Of a DNA stretch of 23,591 bases, positions 1 to 6,274 are shown piece after piece. Within the stretch, counting starts at the first letter, position 1. The number at the start of each line of letters is the position of its first letter. Position numbers and translations under genes: made by a program. The notes beneath the pieces were generated by a model, which worked only from the letters and a program-made list of their open reading frames with translations, was not told where the DNA came from and did no database searches. This stretch comes from a virus, in the IMG/VR virus record IMGVR_UViG_3300029787_000339, positions 1 through 23,591 of that record. One strand, written 5' to 3'.

Positions 1-1
1 A

Positions 2-55
2 AAACGAGGAACTGGAGCAGCAATGTCTGGTACAAAGTTTAGCGGCACATTCTAA
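2..55 (+). CDS. 3' end of an upstream phage gene (partial)
   Basis: An open frame enters from the left edge and stops with TAA at 53-55, three bases before the next ATG. The visible 17 residues end in GAAMSGTKFSGTF. This resembles the C-termini of small phage proteins of the form RGTGAA..GTKF, and also the end of the 6347 gene product, which has GCGVVMNNRRK. The body of the gene lies outside the window, so no function can be given. It is probably a short protein near the portal region (inference). Confidence 0.55.
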   Translation, partial: KRGTGAAMSGTKFSGTF

Positions 56-58
56 TAT

Positions 59-688
59 ATGGCAGAACTTGTATGTAATCTACCATCTATGAGCGTTTAT
101 GTTCGAAGAGAATATTTAAGAGATCATCAAGATGGACATGGAGAATTTGTAAAAGGTGTGTGGGTCACTGCTAAATCTATACCAGGGAGAGCCTTTTACT
201 TCGAAACATTTTTACCAGACTATGGCGCATTATACGATAAACTTCCTATTAGTGCCTTTTTGTCAAAACCTAAAACTCCAGAAGTAGATTTAAATTTACC
301 AAATTTACAGTTTTGGAATTGTATGGATTATAATGTCATAGCTTGTCATAAACAATTTATAGGTTCAATGGATTATGAAATATTGACTAGGGATCATGGT
401 ACTATGCATGGATCTTACATTTGTACACTTGATAATTATCATGGACATGCTGATGTTATAGATTATACGACTAGTGAGGAACCCGCAGAACATAAATCAT
501 TTAATTTATTAAAGTTGGATAATGGACAGTTTTGTTTGTACCCCAACAATAGAATGAGAGTATACGATAACAGTTTGACACCTAAAAAACCTAAACAACC
601 AGACTTTAAAGTGAGTACAATTGAGTATCAAGTAGAGAATGGCTTTGAATATAGACTAGGTGATCAAGATGAATATTTTTGGAAATAA
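59..688 (+). CDS. conserved phage protein of unknown function, 209 aa
   Basis: The ATG follows the upstream stop after three bases, and the gene ends directly before the 691 gene, so it sits in a tight operon. The protein is soluble-looking, rich in Tyr, Asp, His and Asn, with no signal peptide or membrane segment. A His-rich stretch at about residues 117-133 (DHGTMHG, then NYHGHAD) is notable but matches no metal-site family I can name. I associate similar proteins with the portal-to-scaffold interval of marine podoviruses, but I know no function. A virion or head-assembly role is guessed from position only. Confidence 0.7.
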   Translation: MAELVCNLPSMSVYVRREYLRDHQDGHGEFVKGVWVTAKSIPGRAFYFETFLPDYGALYDKLPISAFLSKPKTPEVDLNLPNLQFWNCMDYNVIACHKQFIGSMDYEILTRDHGTMHGSYICTLDNYHGHADVIDYTTSEEPAEHKSFNLLKLDNGQFCLYPNNRMRVYDNSLTPKKPKQPDFKVSTIEYQVENGFEYRLGDQDEYFWK

Positions 689-690
689 TT

Positions 691-903
691 ATGGATATAG
701 TTGACTTTTCTAAGAAATTGTACAAAAGATTAAAAGAACGTGAAGACGACATCGTCTTGACGCTGACAACTGGTGGTGTTCAAAACCACGAACACTACAA
801 GCAGCTAGTGGGTGAGTTACAAGGACTCTCATACACTCGAGAAGAAATCAAGTCCTTGCTGGAAGGAAAATTTGAAGATGCCGAAGACATTATACGTACC
901 TGA
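691..903 (+). CDS. small acidic helical phage protein, 70 aa
   Basis: An in-frame TTG at 679 would overlap the upstream gene. I prefer ATG 691 because GGAA at 681-684 lies seven bases before it and the previous stop is at 686-688. The sequence is charged and predicted helical (KKLYKRLKEREDDI, then YKQLVGELQGLSYTREEIKSLL). It ends acidic, in FEDAEDIIRT. It overlaps the co-chaperonin gene by 26 bases in another frame. Comparable small proteins occur next to portal genes in marine phages. The role is unknown, and a small head-assembly or neck factor is possible. Confidence 0.65.
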   Translation: MDIVDFSKKLYKRLKEREDDIVLTLTTGGVQNHEHYKQLVGELQGLSYTREEIKSLLEGKFEDAEDIIRT

Positions 904-1294
904 TTATTTAAAAGAACAGTTAAAAAACAACAAACCTCAAACAGACGATCTCAAACTAAAAGAAAGACTACCCCAACCTACTGGTTGGAGACTCCTTGTT
1001 ATGCCTTATAAAGGGCGTGAAACAACTGAAGGTGGAATTCATTTACCAGATGCAGTCCGACAAAGAGAAGCTTTGGCAACAGTAGTTGCCTACGTTTTGA
1101 AAGTAGGACCTCTTGCTTATAAAGATAAAGATAAATTTGGTGATGGAGAGCCTTGGTGTAAAGAAGGCGAATGGATATGCATTGGTCGATATTCTGGCTC
1201 AAGATTCAGAATTGAAGGCGGTGAAGTAAGAATTATCAATGATGATGAAGTGATAGCTACCATCGTTGATCCAGAAGACATTCAGCATATATAA
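878..1294 (+). CDS. GroES-like co-chaperonin, 138 aa
   Basis: The core follows GroES order. PTGWRLLVMPYKGRETTEGGIHLPD at about residues 34-58 corresponds to the first beta-strands and the mobile-loop region with its GGI(V/H)LP-type signature. Next comes A.VVAYVLKVGP, then WCKEGEWICIGRYSGSR, then EVRIINDDEVIATIVDPEDI, the last equivalent to the GroES end with the 'ILAIVE' strand. It is longer than bacterial GroES (about 97 aa) because of a roughly 30-residue N-terminal extension and an insert around YKDKDKFGDGEPWCK. ATG 878 is chosen because GGAAGGA at 861-867 precedes it and homology begins after it; a longer frame from 812 would lie mostly inside the 691 gene. Viral GroES proteins are known to work with host GroEL in capsid folding. 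No GroEL is seen here, and neighbouring scaffold and capsid genes support that role. Confidence 0.85.
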   Translation: MPKTLYVPDYLKEQLKNNKPQTDDLKLKERLPQPTGWRLLVMPYKGRETTEGGIHLPDAVRQREALATVVAYVLKVGPLAYKDKDKFGDGEPWCKEGEWICIGRYSGSRFRIEGGEVRIINDDEVIATIVDPEDIQHI

Positions 1295-1303
1295 GGAGAA
1301 ATC

Positions 1304-2215
1304 ATGTCTACAGTAGAAAAAAATGAAGTTAGAGAAGAAAATGTTTCACGTGAAACAATTGACGATAAACCCGTAGAAGTCGAACTTCCGCTTGGTCTTG
1401 ATGAAAAGGATAAGAAATCAGAGCAAGTTACTGAAGTTAAAGAAGAAAAAAAAGAAGATGATGAAGTAACGGAATATAGTAAAAAGGTTCAAACAAGAAT
1501 CAACCAGATTACTGATCGTTATAGAAAAGAACAACGTGATAAAGAAGAAGCGGTTCGTTTAGCTAAACAGTTAAAAGATCAAAACTCAAAGCTTGAGACT
1601 CAAATACAAAACTTAGATAAGGGTTACATATCTGAATATGGAACTAGGATTGAGTCCCAACTAGCGTCTGCGTCTGAAGCTTATAAAAAGGCACTTGAAG
1701 TAAATGATACTGATGCAATGGTCAAAGCTTCACAAGCAATTGCTAAAGTTACCATTGAGCAAGAAAGACATAGAATAGCTAAACAAAGACAAGAGGATCA
1801 AGATGTTTCACGTGAAACAATTCAGACTCAACCTCCTGTTCAAACACAAGCACAACCTGCACCAGAGCCAGATCCAAAAGCTAAAGCGTGGGCAGAAAAG
1901 AACATTTGGTTTGGTGAAAACGATGAAATGACGGCACTTGCTTTTGGTGTTGATAAAAAATTACAACAAGAAGGATTTGACTTAGGAAGCGATGAGTACT
2001 ATTCTGAGTTAGATAAACGAATTAGGAAAAGATTTCCCGAGGAGTTTCAAGAAGAAAAAACGAGTAGTGTTAACAGAGTCGCACCCGCTGATAGCACGGC
2101 ATCTCGCAGTAACAGTAAGGGACGCAGGACCGTGAAGTTAACACCATCGCAAGTACAGATGGCTAAAAGACTAAATGTTCCTCTTGAAGAATATGCTAAA
2201 TATGTGAAAGAGTAG
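1304..2215 (+). CDS. capsid scaffolding protein, 303 aa
   Basis: This is a highly charged, Lys/Glu/Gln-rich protein with no hydrophobic core. An acidic N-terminus is followed by a long predicted coiled coil at about residues 56-115 (YSKKVQTRINQIT, then RLAKQLKDQNSKLETQIQNL). After that come a helical segment (SEAYKKALEVNDTDAMVKASQ), a Pro/Gln linker at about 173-193, and a compact C-terminal part with WFGENDEMTALAFGVD and a basic tail (GRRTVKLTPSQVQMAKRLNVPLEEY). This is the usual layout of a phage scaffold lying two genes before the capsid gene. The start has a good AAGGAG ribosome site. The short peptide VSRET occurs twice, at residues 14-18 and 168-172, and each copy is encoded by a perfect parS palindrome, which is unexpected in such a gene. 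The call rests on composition and position, with remembered family similarity. Confidence 0.82.
   Translation: MSTVEKNEVREENVSRETIDDKPVEVELPLGLDEKDKKSEQVTEVKEEKKEDDEVTEYSKKVQTRINQITDRYRKEQRDKEEAVRLAKQLKDQNSKLETQIQNLDKGYISEYGTRIESQLASASEAYKKALEVNDTDAMVKASQAIAKVTIEQERHRIAKQRQEDQDVSRETIQTQPPVQTQAQPAPEPDPKAKAWAEKNIWFGENDEMTALAFGVDKKLQQEGFDLGSDEYYSELDKRIRKRFPEEFQEEKTSSVNRVAPADSTASRSNSKGRRTVKLTPSQVQMAKRLNVPLEEYAKYVKE
1342..1357. promoter_or_regulatory. parS: parS-like ParB-binding site, copy 1
   Basis: The sequence TGTTTCACGTGAAACA is a perfect 16-bp palindrome. It matches the near-universal chromosomal parS consensus to which ParB-family CTPases load. It lies inside the scaffold coding sequence and encodes VSRET with flanking codon parts. 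The flanking bases are shared with copy 2, so 20 bases (1341-1360) are identical. The match is seen directly; binding by a host or phage ParB is inference. No ParA or ParB gene is visible in the window. Confidence 0.8.
1804..1819. promoter_or_regulatory. parS: parS-like ParB-binding site, copy 2
   Basis: This is a second exact copy of TGTTTCACGTGAAACA, 462 bp downstream of the first and in the same reading frame (residues 168-172). The identical stretch extends to 1803-1822. Outside these 20 bases the two neighbourhoods are unrelated in sequence. Two perfect 16-mers are far beyond chance in 23.6 kb, so selection for the DNA sequence is likely. Whether it recruits ParB is not shown by sequence alone. 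Confidence 0.8.
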
Positions 2216-2223
2216 GAAATATT

Positions 2224-2673
2224 ATGACAGATAGAACAACTCCACGATCAGACAATACACGTGCTAAGACAACACGCAGAAAACCATGGGCACCACCTAG
2301 TAGACTAGACGCTCCGAAGCCAAAAGATGGGTTTAAACATCGTTGGATCAGAACACATTTAAGAGGAGATGACGATCAAATGAACGTTCATCAAAGACTT
2401 AGAGAAGGTTATGAGCCAGTAAGAGTTGATGAATATCCCGATCAAGACTTTGCTTCAGTTGAAGAAGGAAAACATGAGGGTGTAATTGGTAATGGTGGGT
2501 TAATGCTCGCCAGAATTCCTGAGGAGACAGTTGAAGAGAGAACTGAATATTATCGGGATCAGACCCGCAATCAAATGACTGCCGTAGACTCAGACTTAAT
2601 GAAGGAACAACATCCTTCCATGCCTATTGAAAATAATAGGCGGAGTCAAGTAACTTTCGGAGGTAAGAAATAA
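2224..2673 (+). CDS. conserved phage head-region protein, 149 aa
   Basis: This protein is hydrophilic, with a basic disordered N-terminus (TRAKTTRRKPWAPPSRLDAP) followed by the recognisable stretch KPKDGFKHRWIRTHLRGDDD. It then has YEPVRVDEYPD, a Gly-rich turn (GVIGNGGLMLARIPEE) and a charged helical end. Proteins with this KPW.P.S.LDAP...G..HRWIR pattern sit between scaffold and decoration or capsid genes in many marine podoviruses. Their function is not established. It starts nine bases after the scaffold stop and has no membrane segment. It may be a minor scaffold or head component (inference from position). Confidence 0.72.
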   Translation: MTDRTTPRSDNTRAKTTRRKPWAPPSRLDAPKPKDGFKHRWIRTHLRGDDDQMNVHQRLREGYEPVRVDEYPDQDFASVEEGKHEGVIGNGGLMLARIPEETVEERTEYYRDQTRNQMTAVDSDLMKEQHPSMPIENNRRSQVTFGGKK

Positions 2674-2706
2674 TCTCTTATCTTTTAACTTAATAAGGAG
2701 CTATAA

Positions 2707-3333
2707 ATGGCAAATGCAGATTTAAAATTTGGTCTAAAGCCAATTAATGCTATGGGGGGTACAAACCCTGGTGGCACAAATCAGTATTTCATTGCTAGTG
2801 ATGCAGCAGCTATTTTCCAAGGCACTCCTGTTCAAGTCGAGTTAACTGGTGGTACAATCCAAGTACTGGGTGCTGCTACTGGAGACGCAAGGCAGATCTT
2901 AGGAGTTTTTGCTGGGTGTGAATACGTTGACAACACTACAAAGAAATTAAAATTTTCCAACACGTGGCCAGGAGATGGTTCAGCCGATACTAATTTTGAT
3001 ATTAAAGGCTTTGTATATGACAATCCAATGCAAAGGTATGTCATATGTTCTGATGGTACTAATACTAGCAGAGCTACTGCAAAAGTTGATATTTTCAAAA
3101 CTGCTGAGTTAGAGAATGCTACAAGTGGAAACACAACAACTGGTATATCAACCGCACAGATAGACATTTCTACTGCTGAAGATTCCGATCCATCAAATCC
3201 TTTGATGATTCTTGGAATTCAAGAGGATGTAGAAAATCAAGATCATACTGCTGCTGGAATTAAGTATATCGTAAAAATCAATAATCATGTCTTCTTCAGT
3301 TCTGTCGGAGATAGTGATGCTGCTATATCATAA
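2707..3333 (+). CDS. putative capsid decoration/structural protein, 208 aa
   Basis: It is Gly/Thr/Asp-rich and predicted mostly beta. It begins MANADLKFGLKPINAMGG and has a YFIASDAAAIFQGTPVQ segment, then a GCEYVD and PGDGSADTNFDIKGFVYDNPMQRYVI region. This type of protein directly precedes the capsid gene in marine podoviruses and is usually called a virion structural or decoration protein. A strong AAGGAG site precedes the ATG. Its stop TAA at 3331-3333 forms part of the capsid gene's ribosome site. No catalytic motif is seen. A head decoration or stabilising role is inferred from position and beta character. Confidence 0.65.
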   Translation: MANADLKFGLKPINAMGGTNPGGTNQYFIASDAAAIFQGTPVQVELTGGTIQVLGAATGDARQILGVFAGCEYVDNTTKKLKFSNTWPGDGSADTNFDIKGFVYDNPMQRYVICSDGTNTSRATAKVDIFKTAELENATSGNTTTGISTAQIDISTAEDSDPSNPLMILGIQEDVENQDHTAAGIKYIVKINNHVFFSSVGDSDAAIS

Positions 3334-3338
3334 GGAGG
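3332..3338 (+). promoter_or_regulatory. full-length Shine-Dalgarno of the capsid gene
   Basis: AAGGAGG lies seven bases before the capsid ATG and uses the last two bases of the upstream stop codon. It is among the most complete ribosome-binding sites in the window, as expected for the most abundant virion protein, and it fixes the start at 3346. Confidence 0.75.
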
Positions 3339-3345
3339 CTTAACT

Positions 3346-4254
3346 ATGGCAATTTCAAGAGCACAACTCGCCAAAGAATTAGAGCCTGGCTTAAACGCTC
3401 TCTTTGGTATGGAATTCGGCAGGTATGAAAATCAACATGCTGAAATTTTTACAACTGAATCTTCAGATAGATCTTTTGAAGAAGAAGTAATGCTTTCTGG
3501 TTTTGGTGCAGCACCAGTGAAACAAGAAGGTTCTGGAGTATCATTTGATGATGCCAACGAATCATTCACTGCTCGCTATAATCATGAAACTATTGCTTTA
3601 GCTTTCTCAATCACTGAAGAAGCAGTAGAAGACAACTTGTATGACAGATTGTCTTCAAGATATACACGTGCATTAGCAAGATCAATGGCACACACAAAGC
3701 AAGTTAAGGCAGCTTCTGTTCTTAACAATGCTTTTGATAGTTCAGTTACTGGTGGTGACGGAGTTGAGTTATGTTCAACTGCACACCCAATTATAACTGG
3801 TGGTACTTTTGCTAATGAGCCATCAACAGATGCGGATCTTAACGAAACATCTTTAGAAGATGCTTTGATAAGTATTGCAGGTTTTGTTGATGAAAGAGGT
3901 CTCAAAATTGCATTGACTGGTAGAAAATTAGTTATACCACGTCAACTACAATTTGTAGCTGAAAGGCTAATGGCATCTAACTTGAGAACTGCAACAGCAG
4001 ACAATGACATTAACGCAATAAGATCAACTGGAATGCTTCCAGAGGGTTACACAGTTAATGACTTTTTGACTGACACAGATGCATTTTTCATCTTAACAGA
4101 CACTCCAAGAGGCTTTATGCATTTTGAGAGAACACCATTAGCTACTCAAATGGAAGCAGATTTTGATACTGGCAACATGAGATTCAAGGCCAGAGAAAGA
4201 TATAGTTTTGGATTTTCTGATCCAAGATGTGTCTTCGGATCAAAAGGTGCATAA
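3346..4254 (+). CDS. major capsid protein, 302 aa
   Basis: Recognised by its N-terminus (ISRAQLAKELEPGLNALFG, then RYENQHAEIF) and the block SFEEEVMLSGFGAAPVK. It also has ARYNHETIALAFSITEEA, YTRALARSMAHTKQVKAA, and a C-terminal GFMHFERTPLATQ with KARERYSFGFSDPRCVFG. I associate this with the large marine-phage capsid family related to Mu gpT-like major head proteins and found in HTVC010P-like pelagiphages. An HK97-type fold is expected from family knowledge. About 300 aa with no N-terminal delta domain fits a separately encoded scaffold. It has the strong ribosome site at 3332 and is followed by an intrinsic terminator, so it is the last gene of the head transcript. Confidence 0.88.
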   Translation: MAISRAQLAKELEPGLNALFGMEFGRYENQHAEIFTTESSDRSFEEEVMLSGFGAAPVKQEGSGVSFDDANESFTARYNHETIALAFSITEEAVEDNLYDRLSSRYTRALARSMAHTKQVKAASVLNNAFDSSVTGGDGVELCSTAHPIITGGTFANEPSTDADLNETSLEDALISIAGFVDERGLKIALTGRKLVIPRQLQFVAERLMASNLRTATADNDINAIRSTGMLPEGYTVNDFLTDTDAFFILTDTPRGFMHFERTPLATQMEADFDTGNMRFKARERYSFGFSDPRCVFGSKGA

Positions 4255-4279
4255 TTAAATATCCCTCATCGGATGAAAG

Positions 4280-4306
4280 GAGCGACTTTACAGTCGCTCT
4301 TTTTTT
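4280..4306 (+). terminator. rho-independent terminator after the capsid gene
   Basis: GAGCGACT (4280-4287), the loop TTAC and AGTCGCTC (4292-4299) form a perfect 8-bp GC-rich stem, followed by seven T (4300-4306). It lies 26 bases after the capsid stop. It is the only clear intrinsic terminator in the window and separates head genes from the downstream structural genes. Confidence 0.92.
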
Positions 4307-4325
4307 ATGTTATAGTTTTAATACC

Positions 4326-4349
4326 TTGACGAAGAATAAACTTCGACAA
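4326..4349 (+). promoter_or_regulatory. inverted repeat in the leader before gene 4372
   Basis: TTGACGAAG (4326-4334) and CTTCGACAA (4341-4349) are inverted repeats with one mismatch, spaced by AATAAA. They sit between the terminator and the ribosome site AAGGAGA of gene 4372. This could be an mRNA hairpin (a 5-bp CGAAG/CTTCG core) protecting the 5' end, or an operator or phage-polymerase promoter element. A TTGACG reads like a -35 box, but there is no matching -10 box at normal spacing. The repeat is seen; the role is a guess. Confidence 0.4.
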
Positions 4350-4371
4350 TTGCCAAGACAAGGAGACTCAC

Positions 4372-5001
4372 ATGGCTACTACAACTTTTACAGGTCCCGT
4401 TAGATCTATAGGCGGACTTAATGTCGTTAACAAATCAACTTCAACTGGTGCTTTTACAGAAACTGGATTTTCTGTAAATTCAACTGGACAACTTATTTCA
4501 TTAGGAACAAGAAAAATTCAAACATTTGCAGTGAGTTTAGCTGGTACAAATGCAGCATCTGTTACTTATGGAGACAATGATGTTCTTGTTGAGATTGGAG
4601 AACTAAATACTGATCATCCAGATGCTTTAGTTACTGCGAGTAAATTCTTTATTCACAAAATAGTTCTTGGAATAACAACCCCTGCTGCGAGTGATGCGCA
4701 ATCTTTAGCAAACTTACAGTTAAGTGCTACATCGGGTACTGCAACTAATACTGCTATATCTTCTGGTACAGAGATTGTTGGTGCGGGTGTAACATCATTT
4801 AATCCAAGAATATCAGCGACAGATTCAGTAACAGAAGTTGACATCGATTTAGATGCAAGTGCTGGTACATTTCATGTGTTCGAACCAAACCTTAATGCAG
4901 CGATAGCTAGTAAGCATTTATACATGGGTGCTGGTGCCGCTTGTGATGCCGCTTTAACTGCTTTCCGTGGTACACTTGAAATAGAATATTCCGTTTATTA
5001 A
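4372..5001 (+). CDS. putative virion structural protein, 209 aa
   Basis: The first gene after the terminator, with an AAGGAGA ribosome site. The N-terminus TTTFTGPVRSIGGLNVVN is a pattern I associate with virion proteins that follow the capsid gene in marine phages. The rest is Ala/Thr/Ser-rich and beta-like, with alternating polar and hydrophobic residues (FAVSLAGTNAASVTYGDNDVLVEIGEL). It ends in FRGTLEIEYSVY, a strand-like close. There is no enzyme motif or signal peptide. A head fibre, decoration or neck protein is plausible; exact placement in the particle is not known. Confidence 0.6.
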   Translation: MATTTFTGPVRSIGGLNVVNKSTSTGAFTETGFSVNSTGQLISLGTRKIQTFAVSLAGTNAASVTYGDNDVLVEIGELNTDHPDALVTASKFFIHKIVLGITTPAASDAQSLANLQLSATSGTATNTAISSGTEIVGAGVTSFNPRISATDSVTEVDIDLDASAGTFHVFEPNLNAAIASKHLYMGAGAACDAALTAFRGTLEIEYSVY

Positions 5002-5013
5002 TAGGAGAGTGAT

Positions 5014-5616
5014 ATGGCAGGTCGTTCAGACGTACGAGCACTCACAGTTAGTGATGAGAATGCAGCAAGCACCACAAGAATTGCTGTTGCAGCTAGACCT
5101 ACGGCAGCTTTTACTTTAGCTAACACCACTCATGCAGGTGGGGCAGGAAGAAATGTTACAGTAACAACGTCAGGAACTGGTGATAACGCAAAAACAGTTA
5201 CTGTTGTTGGAACAGATGTTTTCGGAAACGCTCTAACTGAAGTTATCACTTCTACTGGTTCTGCTGAAACAGTGGCGGGAGCTAGTATATTTTTGTCAAT
5301 AACTTCAGCTACGTGTTCAGCACAATATGCAGCAAACGTTTCTGTTGGTTCTGGATCTTTGTGCGGACAAGCTATTTTTGGTGGAAGAACAAGACTGAAA
5401 GGTTTCTCTGTAACATCTGGAGGGACCGCAGGTGATGTTGAGTTTTTTGATGGCTCACCAGAAGATGGAACAGCTTTGTTTAAATCAAGAACTATAGGCA
5501 CTGCTAATACTGTGATTGATAGAAATATACCAGATGAAGGTGTACTGTTTGCAAGTGGAATGTCTGTGAAATATACAGTTGATGTTTCAGATATGATGAC
5601 TTTCTTCTTTGCATAG
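5014..5616 (+). CDS. putative virion structural protein, 200 aa
   Basis: A Ser/Thr/Gly-rich beta protein with TVVGTDVFGNALTEVIT in the middle and LKGFSVTSGGTAGDVEFFDG in the second half. These two blocks are familiar from virion proteins of marine podoviruses. Residues 110-118 include a Cys pair region (SLCGQA after SATCSAQ). It has an AGGAG site just after the previous stop and is co-transcribed with gene 4372. The closing DVSDMMTFFFA is hydrophobic but too short for a membrane anchor. The likely role is capsid or tail decoration, inferred from context. Confidence 0.58.
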   Translation: MAGRSDVRALTVSDENAASTTRIAVAARPTAAFTLANTTHAGGAGRNVTVTTSGTGDNAKTVTVVGTDVFGNALTEVITSTGSAETVAGASIFLSITSATCSAQYAANVSVGSGSLCGQAIFGGRTRLKGFSVTSGGTAGDVEFFDGSPEDGTALFKSRTIGTANTVIDRNIPDEGVLFASGMSVKYTVDVSDMMTFFFA

Positions 5617-5624
5617 GAGAAGTA

Positions 5625-5909
5625 ATGTCTAGAAAAAAAGACAAACAACCACCTAAAACTAAAAAGTATTTCCGCCCTACTAAAAAAGGGGCGGGAATGA
5701 CTAAAGAGGGTGTTGCTAAATATAGAAGAGACAACCCTGGTAGTAAGTTAAAAACTGCGGTTACTGGTAAAGTTAAACCTGGTAGCAAAGCTGCAAAAAG
5801 ACGTAAATCATTTTGTGCAAGATCCGCAGGTCAAATGAAGAAGTTTCCAAAGGCTGCTAAAAATCCAAACAGTCGATTGAGACAAGCAAGAAGAAGATGG
5901 AAATGTTAA
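5625..5909 (+). CDS. small basic Cys-containing protein (DUF6321-like), 94 aa
   Basis: More than one third of residues are Lys or Arg. The stretch GMTKEGVAKYRRDNPGSKL, followed by KTAVTGKVKPGSKAAKRRKSFCARSAGQM and then PNSRLRQARRRWKC, matches my memory of the DUF6321 family found in phages and other large DNA viruses. The two Cys (FCAR and the C-terminal residue) are part of that signature. The function is unknown; the charge suggests binding of DNA or another polyanion, perhaps inside the head. An AGGAGA site precedes the ATG, and the stop is followed immediately by the next ATG. First of a run of small basic genes up to 7062. Confidence 0.72.
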   Translation: MSRKKDKQPPKTKKYFRPTKKGAGMTKEGVAKYRRDNPGSKLKTAVTGKVKPGSKAAKRRKSFCARSAGQMKKFPKAAKNPNSRLRQARRRWKC

Positions 5910-6116
5910 ATGCCTAGAGGAAGACCAAAAAAACTGACCGCAGAACAAGTTATGGCCGAGTTAGCTAGACATGAAAAAGAATGCGGTTTTAGATATACCA
6001 GATTAGAAGAAAAACTAGAGGATAATAAGGCTAGTCTCAAAGGTCTTGATATGAGACTTTGGGGATTAGGTGTGTTAATAATAGGTGCTGCAATAGCTGA
6101 GAATTTTGTACAATGA
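5910..6116 (+). CDS. small membrane protein with AT-hook-like N-terminus, 68 aa
   Basis: It begins MPRGRPKK, which contains the canonical AT-hook core PRGRP. A charged helix likely to form a coiled coil follows (EELARHEKEC-like, then RYTRLEEKLEDNKASLK at about 28-44). A single hydrophobic segment at residues 50-63 (LWGLGVLIIGAAIA) then leads to a short tail. Helix plus one C-terminal membrane span recalls holin-associated XhlA-like proteins, so a lysis accessory role is one option. DNA attachment to the membrane during entry or packaging is another. The AT-hook is seen only as a short motif and may be coincidental. It directly abuts the 5625 gene and overlaps 6113 by ATGA. Confidence 0.65.
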   Translation: MPRGRPKKLTAEQVMAELARHEKECGFRYTRLEEKLEDNKASLKGLDMRLWGLGVLIIGAAIAENFVQ

Positions 6117-6274
6117 CCATGTCTCGTGGTAGTATGAGTAAACAAATTACGAATCCACCTAGAAAGAAAAAATGGAGTGCCAAGAGGAAGACAAAGATCA
6201 ATTGCAAACGACCTAAAGGATTTTCTGAGAGAGCACATTGTGCCTCTAAAAAAAGGAGAGGTAATAAAAGGTAG
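6113..6274 (+). CDS. very small basic Cys-containing protein, 53 aa
   Basis: It starts in the ATGA overlap with the previous stop. It has the motif INCKRPKGFSERAHCASKKRR near the C-terminus, with two Cys spaced 12 apart, a pattern I recall from small phage proteins. About 38 percent of residues are Lys or Arg. An internal ATG at 6119 or 6134 could be the true start. It overlaps out of frame with the 6177 ORF for 98 bases, so one of the two frames might be fortuitous; I regard both as likely real. The function is unknown and nucleic-acid binding is plausible. Confidence 0.62.
   Translation: MTMSRGSMSKQITNPPRKKKWSAKRKTKINCKRPKGFSERAHCASKKRRGNKR

Noticed and set aside
812-877. Longer N-terminus for the GroES-like gene
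   Set aside because: The extra 22 residues lie within the 691 gene in another frame, have no ribosome site, and the MPKTL start at 878 has GGAAGGA upstream.
4311-4354. Sigma70 promoter before gene 4372
   Set aside because: TATAGT at 4311 lacks a -35 box outside the terminator, and TTGACG at 4326 lacks a -10 at 16-18 bases; I list only the inverted repeat.
5130-5648. Minus-strand open frame of 172 aa
   Set aside because: Antisense to the well-formed gene 5014-5616; composition (Val/Pro/Ser) is that of a shadow and no ribosome site or context supports it.
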